Origin: SLAN01 sp046545955 | GTDB lineage: Bacteria; Spirochaetota; Spirochaetia; DSM-27196; SKKC01 | DNA: 5,124 nucleotides | Assembly: GCA_046545955.1 (NCBI GenBank) | Contig: JBKGYS010000158.1 | Coordinates: forward strand, 1-5,124 | Direction: 5' to 3' | Part shown: positions 1 to 5,124 of the stretch, piece after piece | Position numbering within the stretch: the stretch's first letter is position 1 | How the letters are laid out: the number at the start of each line of letters is the position of its first letter | Notes under the pieces: model-generated | What the model was told of the DNA's origin: nothing | Seen by the model: only the letters and a program-made list of their open reading frames with translations | Databases searched by the model: none | Made by a program: the position numbers and the translations under genes

Positions 1-75
1 CCGGGAGACACGCCCGCGGGCGGCGGGGTTGGCGACCGCGTCCCGGGAGACACGCCCGCGGGCGGCGGGGTTGGC
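1..75 (+). repeat. In-frame direct repeat, 42-bp period, in the vWA protein linker
   Basis: Bases 1-33 and 43-75 are identical over 33 bp, separated by 9 bp, giving a 42-bp period. This is exactly 14 codons, so both copies encode the same 11 residues (PGDTPAGGGVG). The second copy decays after base 75. The repeat touches the window edge, so more copies may lie upstream. It falls in a flexible Gly/Pro-rich linker ahead of the vWA region, where length changes in multiples of 14 residues would keep the frame. Confidence 0.85.
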
Positions 76-1317
76 CCCGCGGACGTCATGCGCGGCGGCG
101 CCGCTCCGGGTGGACCCGGCGACAGCGCCCGGCTTACCTTCGAGCTGTACCGGCACTGGTTCGAGCTCTACCCCCTCGTCCCGTTTTTCGCCGAAACGCG
201 GGCCCTGTCACTCTTTTCCGGCCTCGGCCTCGGGGTGGTCGACGCACCACGCGCCCTGCGCGCGAGCCCGGAGCTCTTCGCCGCGCAGGAGGAGCGCGCC
301 CGGTATGACTACGAGTTCGACGAGCACGCCGAGCGCGAGGTCGATCTTACCTCGCTTAGCCGGCACGAGGGCGAGCTCGACTCCCTGCGCGAAGCCCTGC
401 TTCACGGCAGCATATCGACATCAACCTATCCGGAATTCGATTCCAATCTCGGAAGCTACCGCAGCGGCTACTGCACCCTGCGCGAGAGCTACCTCGAGCC
501 GGCCGACCCGGACTTCTACAGCGACACCATTCGCGAGCAGGGGCTGGTCTACCGGCGGATTCGCAAGCGCTTCATGTACCTGCAGCCGGAGGACCGCACG
601 CGCACGCGGCGCTGGCTCGACGGCGACGATATTAACCTCGCCGACGCGGTGGACCTGGCCACCGACATTCTGCGCGGCGAAAGTGGTGACGACAAAATCT
701 ACGAGCGCCACCGACAGAACAGGCGTGACATTGTCGCCGCGATTCTCGTGGATGCCTCGAGCTCTACCGAAGAGCCGGTCGGAGAGAAGCGCGTTATCGA
801 TGTCGAGCGCGAGGCGATGTGTCTGCTTTCCGGCGCCCTGCACATGGTCGGCGATGCGTTCGGCGTGTACAGTTTTTTCAGCATGGGCCGGGCAAACGTG
901 TTCTGCAACGTGGTCAAGGAGCTGTCCGAGCCGTGGGGGCGCACGCAGCAGGCGCGGATCGCCTCGATGAAACCGCATGCGGGAAACCGCGACGGATGTG
1001 CAATACGGCACGTGACGGAGAAACTGCTTGCCGCCCCGCAGCGCACCAAACTTCTGCTTCTACTCAGCGACGGCATACCGGCCGACGCGGGGTATGGCTC
1101 CAAGCGCGGGCGGGAAACCGGCGAGTACGCGATCGCCGACACGCGCCGCGCGATCGACGAGGCGCGGCAGGCGGGAGTCACCCCCTACTGCATAACCGTC
1201 GACCGCTTCGCACGCAACTACATCCCGCGGCTCTACGGGCACCACTACGCGATTATCGATAATGTCGAGCGGCTGCCCGAGCGAATGGGCCGGATTTACG
1301 CGCGGCTGACGTCGTGA
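1..1317 (+). CDS. NorD/CbbO-family vWA domain protein, C-terminal part (5' end outside window)
   Basis: The frame is open from base 1 to the TGA at 1315-1317, so these 438 residues are the C-terminal part of a longer protein. An internal ATG at 88 lacks a Shine-Dalgarno sequence and lies within the open frame, so it is probably not the start. Residues 1-45 are a Gly/Pro/Ala-rich linker with a repeat. A family-typical stretch with YPEFD, YRSGYC and a basic 'YRRIRKRF' segment follows. The vWA domain covers about residues 241-438: MIDAS motif DASSS at 251-255 (751-765), NRDG at 329-332 where relatives have the third MIDAS loop, and LSDGIP at 355-360. The end, 'RLPERMGRIYARLTS', is typical of the family. 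NorD and CbbO work with a MoxR-type AAA+ ATPase to activate nitric oxide reductase or Rubisco, probably in the cytoplasm. No nor, cbb or ATPase gene is visible, so the target is unknown. Family assignment is firm; the subfamily (NorD, CbbO or a third group) is not. Confidence 0.85.
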   Translation, partial: PGDTPAGGGVGDRVPGDTPAGGGVGPADVMRGGAAPGGPGDSARLTFELYRHWFELYPLVPFFAETRALSLFSGLGLGVVDAPRALRASPELFAAQEERARYDYEFDEHAEREVDLTSLSRHEGELDSLREALLHGSISTSTYPEFDSNLGSYRSGYCTLRESYLEPADPDFYSDTIREQGLVYRRIRKRFMYLQPEDRTRTRRWLDGDDINLADAVDLATDILRGESGDDKIYERHRQNRRDIVAAILVDASSSTEEPVGEKRVIDVEREAMCLLSGALHMVGDAFGVYSFFSMGRANVFCNVVKELSEPWGRTQQARIASMKPHAGNRDGCAIRHVTEKLLAAPQRTKLLLLLSDGIPADAGYGSKRGRETGEYAIADTRRAIDEARQAGVTPYCITVDRFARNYIPRLYGHHYAIIDNVERLPERMGRIYARLTS

Positions 1318-1455
1318 GATAGGCGACTGCCGCGGATCGGCATGTGGGTGTGTCCGAAGCTCTTATCCGCGCCGGGCTCGTATACGACCGGAGCCCGGGC
1401 TATGTTGTCAGAACAAGAGAATAGCGACCACTCGCGACCGAAGAATCTTCAATGG
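1318..1455. other. Convergent intergenic gap with two small inverted repeats
   Basis: This gap separates the stop of the vWA gene from the stop of hmuS, with the genes tail to tail. No coding region is supported in it. It holds a 5-bp stem (TGCCG 1328-1332 with CGGCA 1338-1342, 5-nt loop) starting 11 bases after the vWA gene stop, and a stronger 8-bp stem at 1372-1398. Neither is followed by a run of T on either strand. Confidence 0.6.
1372..1398. terminator. Possible bidirectional transcription terminator hairpin
   Basis: CCGGGCTC at 1372-1379 pairs with GAGCCCGG at 1391-1398 around an 11-nt loop, giving an 8-bp GC-rich stem. It lies between two convergent genes, where a shared terminator is expected. 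There is no T-tract on either side, so it is not a canonical intrinsic terminator. It could instead act as an mRNA 3'-end stabiliser or mean nothing. Confidence 0.35.
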
Positions 1456-2547
1456 TCACCAGTCAGAGTCTTCCGGAAGCGCCTCCACCATCGACCGCCA
1501 ATTTTCGCGATCCCGCCGCTGCTCGTCGCGCACACCGAAAAACTGAAGCGCCAGCTCTCCGGCAGCATCGTAGACTTCCAGCGATGTCACGGTGCCATGA
1601 TCGGTGGGCTTGCGTACAATCCACGCTTCAGTCAGCAATTTCTCGCGAATGTGCAAATGAAACTCCGGATCGAACACGTTGAAGTATTCATTGTGCCCGC
1701 GCAGGTTACCCGGATATCCGGTGTAGATTTGGGTGCAGCCGGGACTGCGAACGAACATCATGAGCGGCAGGCGAGTGTCGCGGGAATTCTCGAGTAAGGT
1801 TTTCCACGCGGTAGACGACACCCGCTTCGCAAGTTCAGGCCCCACAACGCGAAGCGCAGCCAACCGTTGTACTCCAAGCCGATTGAGCATCGCCGCGAAC
1901 TGGTGTGTATCGGTAATAGCGTTCCAGCGGTCCCGCAGAAGCTCGGCATCCACAGCGGTCTCACCGCGAAGCTCTGGCGGCGGCTCGGCGGGCAGGATTT
2001 CCAAACCTTCCGGGATATTCGGCATCGCATTCGAGGATACAAGATTGTGGTACGCATCCATATTCGACCTATCGGTTACAAAAACTTTGTGAACCGCCGT
2101 TCCATCGCGATCGAAAAACTGCAGCCCATGAAGCGGACCGCTCGCGCGCTGCATTGTCGTTGCGAACGAGTAGTGCCAGTGGTGGAAATCGACACGAAGG
2201 TCCATATCGTCGGTATGGACAAGAGCGCGCTTTCCGTGAAACCCGATCTCTCCGTAATGTCCATAGCGTTCCGATACGACCGCAGAATTGCGAGTCAGCG
2301 CCATAACGTATCCGAGGTCGCTGATACGCGCGAACACCTCAGCCGGTTCACCGCCGAGAGGTTTGACGGTTAGCTCCGGGTGCGACTTTGGGTCCAGGGC
2401 CGCAGCGTGTACGAGTTGAGCCTCGGACACTCCGAGCGACTCGGCCGCGTCACGCGCTCGGATAGCGCGCTGCGACTCTTTCAGACGCTTCCACTCCCGG
2501 GAAATCGCCTGTGCGGATTGGGCGGGCACGTTCGATGTGCTGTTCAT
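1456..2547 (-). CDS. hmuS: HmuS haemin-degrading/haem-trafficking factor
   Basis: This 363-residue cytoplasmic protein belongs to the HmuS/HemS/ChuS/PhuS family and has about the usual full length. Members take haem from the HmuUV transporter and either degrade it to release iron or pass it to haem oxygenase. The family's internal duplication is visible. The first half (about 20-190) has 'GEIGFHGKRALVHTDDMDLR', the 'HHWHYSFA' segment and 'GLQFFDRDGTAVHKVF'. The second half (about 205-355) has DTHQF with His215, CTQIYTG (271-277), 'FHLHIREK' and 'WIVRKPTDHGTVTSLEVYD'. By position, His215 matches the conserved proximal haem ligand of the family (His209 in PhuS). The start is fixed by an AGGAG seven bases upstream and by ATGA overlap with the hmuV stop, which suggests translational coupling. 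It is the last gene of the operon. Whether it is an oxygenase itself or only a carrier cannot be read from sequence. Confidence 0.95.
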   Translation of the reverse strand: MNSTSNVPAQSAQAISREWKRLKESQRAIRARDAAESLGVSEAQLVHAAALDPKSHPELTVKPLGGEPAEVFARISDLGYVMALTRNSAVVSERYGHYGEIGFHGKRALVHTDDMDLRVDFHHWHYSFATTMQRASGPLHGLQFFDRDGTAVHKVFVTDRSNMDAYHNLVSSNAMPNIPEGLEILPAEPPPELRGETAVDAELLRDRWNAITDTHQFAAMLNRLGVQRLAALRVVGPELAKRVSSTAWKTLLENSRDTRLPLMMFVRSPGCTQIYTGYPGNLRGHNEYFNVFDPEFHLHIREKLLTEAWIVRKPTDHGTVTSLEVYDAAGELALQFFGVRDEQRRDRENWRSMVEALPEDSDW

Positions 2548-3446
2548 GGGCTATCTCCTGTACTGTTTCGGCGCATAGCGCCGGAATTACCATTTGTGGA
2601 TGGGGACTGTTGTGTAGGTAGATGGTTCGCCGAGCCCGACGCTGTGCTCCGTGCGTTTCCGGCAGGGCCGAGGGTGACCACGAGCGGACAGTTAAGACAA
2701 GGGTGTGGTTGCACAAGCGCTTCCGCGTTAAAAACGTCGCGCATGAGTTCACCCGTTAGAACGACTCCGGGATGCCCGTCGGCCACGCGTGTTCCGCAGC
2801 GAAGCACAACGAGCTTGTCGGCATACTGCGCGGCCAGGTTCAAGTCGTGTAAGACCACAAGCACTCCAACGCCCGATTCTGCCCATGCTCGTGCCTGTTG
2901 TAACGCGGTATGCTGGTGGGAAAGATCCAGGTTGTTCGTCGGCTCGTCGAGCAGCAAATACCGTGGCCCCTCCGGCTGTTCTTCCCAAATCTGTGCGCCG
3001 CCGCGCGCAAGCGCAACTTTCTGTTTTTCACCTCCGGAGAGAACTGGAAAGTCCGCATCTGCAAGGTCGATGGCGTGTACCGCATCCATCGAAGCGGCAA
3101 CAATCTCGTAGTCCCGGGTACTCTCGCTGCCGCGTACGTGCGGCGTTCTCCCGAGCATGGCTACGTCGAACGCCGGCATATTGAACCCGAAGCTCTGTTC
3201 CTGAGACACAACCGCCCGCCGGCGTGCGATCGCGCTGCTTTGTATCGCCGACAGCGGCTCGCCATCGACGCGGACACTCCCTAAGCTCGGCGCGAGCTCT
3301 CCGCAAAGCAGTCGCAACAGCGTCGACTTCCCTGCCCCGTTCGGTCCGGCGATGGCGGTAACCCGACCAGGGTGTATCGAAACGCTTACATCCCGCAGAA
3401 TCGATTTACCGGAAACGGTGTAGCTGACGTTGTCGGCCTCAAGCAT
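2544..3446 (-). CDS. hmuV: HmuV haem ABC transporter ATP-binding protein, with extended C-terminus
   Basis: This 300-residue ABC ATPase powers haem import through HmuU at the inner membrane. All nucleotide-binding motifs are intact: Walker A GPNGAGKST (34-42), Q-loop around SQEQ (81-84), signature LSGGE (136-140), Walker B 'YLLLDEPT' (163-170), D-loop NNLD (171-174) and H-loop His200. The segment 'AQIWEEQPEGPRYLLLDEPT' followed by 'DLSHQH' is typical of HmuV rather than of FecE/BtuD-type relatives. The start at 3446 is chosen because it has AGGAGG seven bases upstream and the domain begins there (MLEADNVSYTV). The frame stays open further upstream, to an in-frame ATG-type start at 3647, but that part is antisense-quality sequence over hmuU. 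The gene overlaps the hmuU stop by 8 bp and the hmuS start by 4 bp. HmuV proteins are usually about 255-265 residues. Here a CLNC pair (250-253) and a Ser/Asn/Thr-rich tail of about 40 residues follow the core. Confidence 0.95.
   Translation of the reverse strand: MLEADNVSYTVSGKSILRDVSVSIHPGRVTAIAGPNGAGKSTLLRLLCGELAPSLGSVRVDGEPLSAIQSSAIARRRAVVSQEQSFGFNMPAFDVAMLGRTPHVRGSESTRDYEIVAASMDAVHAIDLADADFPVLSGGEKQKVALARGGAQIWEEQPEGPRYLLLDEPTNNLDLSHQHTALQQARAWAESGVGVLVVLHDLNLAAQYADKLVVLRCGTRVADGHPGVVLTGELMRDVFNAEALVQPHPCLNCPLVVTLGPAGNARSTASGSANHLPTQQSPSTNGNSGAMRRNSTGDSP
2555..2559 (-). promoter_or_regulatory. Ribosome binding site of hmuS
   Basis: On the minus strand AGGAG sits 7 bases before the hmuS ATG (2547-2545). 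It lies inside the last codons of hmuV, as expected for translationally coupled genes, and supports the ATG at 2547 as the true start. Confidence 0.75.
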
Positions 3447-4521
3447 ATACACTCCTCCTCCGATATCGCAGGAGTAACCAGAGGAAGAACGGTCCGCCCA
3501 CCAGGGCAGTGACGATTCCGATCGGAACTTCGGCGGGCGCTGCCACCGTACGTGCAAATAAATCGGCGAGCAGAAGCAGTGTGGCCCCGACGATTGCCGC
3601 TCCGGGCAGGAGCGTGCGATGATCAGGACCGATCGAGAGACGCACAAGGTGTGGCGCGACGAGCCCCACGAATCCTATGGTACCGGAAATGGCGACAGCT
3701 GCTCCGACCGCGGCCGCCACGCAACCGACACACACCACCTTCAGAACCTGTACATTCACGCCGACGTGCTTCGCGTCGCGCTCGCCGAGTAGAATAACGT
3801 TGAGCGGGCGCGCGAATCTCGCAGGCAGCACAATGCCGACAATCATGATCGGCGCGGTAACTCGGATCATTCGCCACGAAATACCGCCGAGGCTCCCGAG
3901 AGACCAGAAGGTAATATCGCGCAGCTGATCGTCGTCGGCGATGAAAGTCAGAAGCCCCGTGCCGGCTCCGGCAAGCGCGTTTAACGCGACACCCGCCAGG
4001 AGCATAGTTGCCATGTCCGTGCGTCCGGCGCGGGTGGCCAGCAGGTAGACAAGCGCGGTAACCAAAGCACTTCCGAAAAACGCCGCAGTCGGCCGCATCC
4101 AGAACGACGCACCTCCAGGGGCGAGCACAATAATCGCGGCCGCGGCAAGGGATGCGCCACTCGAGACCCCGATAAGACCGGGCCCGGCGAGGGGGTTTCG
4201 AAAGAGCCCCTGAAGGACCCCACCCGAAACTGCGAGTGTGGCACCTACAAGGACACCGGCGACAACCCTTGGAAGACGAATGACGGTAATGACCTGATGC
4301 TCGCGCCCCTCGGAAAGCGGTTCGATCGGCAATCGAAGCTCGGAAAGCAGTATGCGGATTACCTCGGCGGAGGAAATGTCCATGGCGCCGGTTCCCAGCG
4401 CGACAACAACCGTTACGCACAGTGCAGCGAAGGCTCCAACAACGACTACACGCGCGTTGCGCTGCCGAGCCTTGACGCGAAGCACCGTGTTAGTCGTTTG
4501 GGCGACCGTAGAACTTGCCAT
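3439..4521 (-). CDS. hmuU: HmuU haem ABC transporter permease (FecCD family)
   Basis: This 360-residue polytopic inner-membrane protein forms, as a dimer with two HmuV subunits, the channel that moves haem from periplasmic HmuT to the cytoplasm. FecCD hallmarks appear in order: IRLPRVVAGVLVGATLAVSG (81-100), GLFRNPLAGPGLIGVSSGA (105-123), FWSLGSLGG (205-213), LLGERDAKHVGV (244-255), GTIGFVGLVAPHLVR (280-294) and the closing 'EVPIGIVTALVGGPFFLWLL' (331-350). Repeated hydrophobic stretches, beginning at about residues 24-46, fit the roughly ten membrane helices of the family, and the length is normal. A charged 'RYRRR' near the C-terminus fits a cytoplasmic end. The gene starts 11 bases after the hmuT stop. 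The ATG at 4521 has only a close GAGG (3-base spacing), so a weaker ribosome site or reinitiation from hmuT is likely; a GTG at residue 13 is a less likely alternative. It overlaps hmuV by 8 bp. Confidence 0.95.
   Translation of the reverse strand: MASSTVAQTTNTVLRVKARQRNARVVVVGAFAALCVTVVVALGTGAMDISSAEVIRILLSELRLPIEPLSEGREHQVITVIRLPRVVAGVLVGATLAVSGGVLQGLFRNPLAGPGLIGVSSGASLAAAAIIVLAPGGASFWMRPTAAFFGSALVTALVYLLATRAGRTDMATMLLAGVALNALAGAGTGLLTFIADDDQLRDITFWSLGSLGGISWRMIRVTAPIMIVGIVLPARFARPLNVILLGERDAKHVGVNVQVLKVVCVGCVAAAVGAAVAISGTIGFVGLVAPHLVRLSIGPDHRTLLPGAAIVGATLLLLADLFARTVAAPAEVPIGIVTALVGGPFFLWLLLRYRRRSVYA
3454..3459 (-). promoter_or_regulatory. Strong ribosome binding site of hmuV
   Basis: AGGAGG lies 7 bases before the hmuV ATG (3446-3444), within the last codons of hmuU. 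It decides the start at 3446 over the longer open frame upstream. Confidence 0.8.
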
Positions 4522-4532
4522 GAGCCTCGGAT

Positions 4533-5124
4533 CTATTCCATTACATCCTGCAACTCAACCACGAGATCCCCGACCGCTTCTCCGAGTCGTGGTCCAAAGC
4601 CGAGTAGATACGTCCCATCCATACTGGCGATGCGATCCTCCTCGTACGCCGGGGTGAGTCGCAGACTTTCGATCTCTGATAGGCCCTCTTCTCCTCCGAG
4701 GCTCGCGAGACCACTGTCCATGAAGAGCAGAACGTCGGGTTCTGCTTCGACCGCTGACTCGGGCGTAAGCGATCGGAATCCGTCGTAGCCGTCGACCGCG
4801 TTTTCGGCGCCGGCGAGTTCGATCATAGCGTGGGCCGCTGTTCCATGACCCGAGGCGTTTACACTGCCGGATCCCCGCGCGTACACGAACAGAACACGCA
4901 CCGGGTCGTCGGCAGAGAACTCCCCGGCCCGCTCGCGTGCCTCTTCAATGTCGGTTTCAATACCGTCGACGATCTCATCAGCTTCCCGCTCGGCTCCTAA
5001 AATAGCGCCGATGGTCCGAATTTTTTCAAATGCCCCATCGACAGTGTCTTCTTCCGGAACCATGAACACCGGTACTCCGGCTTCTTCAATCTGGTCTATG
5101 ACCTCCGGCGGCCCGGCGTCTTCG
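4533..5124 (-). CDS. hmuT: HmuT periplasmic haem-binding protein, C-terminal part (5' end outside window)
   Basis: The frame is open to the right edge, giving 196 residues that end at the TAG (4535-4533). This is the C-terminal part of a class III (BtuF/FepB-like) substrate-binding protein that carries haem across the periplasm to HmuUV. HmuT-type signatures are 'EDAGPPEVIDQIEEAGVPVF' at the left end, 'RVLFVYARGSGSVNASGHGT', AELAGAENAV-like 'ELAGAENAVDGYDGFRSLTP', 'AEPDVLLFMDSGLASLGG' and MDGTYLLGFGPRLGEA. The missing roughly 100 residues would include the signal peptide and the N-lobe tyrosine that binds haem in known HmuT/ShuT/PhuT proteins. A GTG at 5069 is internal, not the start. The piece is very acidic: 46 Asp/Glu, 10 Arg and one Lys, which suggests adaptation to a salty periplasm. 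It is the first visible gene of the operon. Confidence 0.93.
   Translation of the reverse strand, partial: EDAGPPEVIDQIEEAGVPVFMVPEEDTVDGAFEKIRTIGAILGAEREADEIVDGIETDIEEARERAGEFSADDPVRVLFVYARGSGSVNASGHGTAAHAMIELAGAENAVDGYDGFRSLTPESAVEAEPDVLLFMDSGLASLGGEEGLSEIESLRLTPAYEEDRIASMDGTYLLGFGPRLGEAVGDLVVELQDVME

Noticed and set aside
1..75. CRISPR-like repeat-spacer pattern
   Set aside because: There are only two copies, the gap is 9 bp, and the repeat is codon-phased inside an open reading frame; it is a coding tandem repeat.
88..90. ATG as the start of the vWA gene
   Set aside because: The same frame is open back to base 1, there is no Shine-Dalgarno before the ATG, and family proteins are longer; the gene most likely begins outside the window.
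421..1011. Minus-strand open frame of 196 codons opposite the vWA gene
   Set aside because: It lies wholly antisense to a clear NorD/CbbO-family gene in GC-rich DNA, and its protein matches no family I recognise; it is a frame shadow.
1379..1386. CGTATACG palindrome as an operator site
   Set aside because: It is only 8 bp, lies in the loop of a larger inverted repeat, and sits downstream of both convergent genes, where no promoter is expected.
1342..1797. Plus-strand open frame starting in the intergenic gap
   Set aside because: Most of it is antisense to the conserved 3' end of hmuS, with no ribosome site or recognisable domain.
2380..3111. Plus-strand open frame of 243 codons
   Set aside because: It is antisense to hmuV and the start of hmuS, both well supported; its Ser/Arg-rich translation looks like a shadow.
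3447..3647. N-terminal extension of hmuV over the 3' part of hmuU
   Set aside because: The extra 67 residues do not resemble an ABC ATPase, whereas the ATG at 3446 has a strong AGGAGG and starts exactly at the domain.
4533..5069. GTG at 5069 as the start of hmuT
   Set aside because: The frame continues to the window edge with conserved HmuT sequence (EDAGPPE), and no signal peptide follows the GTG; the gene is cut by the edge.

Overview
The window has two converging halves. On the + strand it opens inside the C-terminal part of a von Willebrand factor type A (vWA) protein of the NorD/CbbO family (1-1317). On the - strand it holds most of a haem-uptake operon read from the right edge leftwards: hmuT (cut by the window end), hmuU, hmuV and hmuS. 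The two halves meet tail to tail in a 138-bp gap (1318-1455) with two small GC-rich inverted repeats. No RNA gene, insertion sequence, CRISPR array or integration site could be supported.

The haem operon is compact. There are 11 bp between hmuT and hmuU, an 8-bp overlap between hmuU and hmuV, and a 4-bp ATGA overlap between hmuV and hmuS. HmuT is the periplasmic haem-binding protein, HmuU the inner-membrane permease and HmuV its ATPase. HmuS is the cytoplasmic protein that receives and processes the haem. The promoter, any Fur site, the N-terminus of HmuT and any outer-membrane receptor or TonB genes would lie beyond the right edge and cannot be judged here.

The vWA protein keeps a recognisable metal-ion-dependent adhesion site (MIDAS). 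In the family, such proteins act with a MoxR-type AAA+ ATPase to activate a metalloenzyme: nitric oxide reductase for NorD, Rubisco for CbbO. The partner genes are not in the window. Its linker carries an in-frame direct repeat of 42-bp period at the very left edge.

The gene set and protein types fit a Gram-negative proteobacterium. The HmuT part is very acidic (46 Asp/Glu against 11 Lys/Arg in 196 residues), while cytoplasmic HmuS is not (49 against 41). This suggests a halophilic or halotolerant organism, possibly a gammaproteobacterium, but that is inference. By eye, the vWA gene is more GC-rich than the haem genes. The window is mostly a well-known type of locus; the oddities are the linker repeat, a C-terminal tail on HmuV and the acidic HmuT. 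I did not find a convincing new system.
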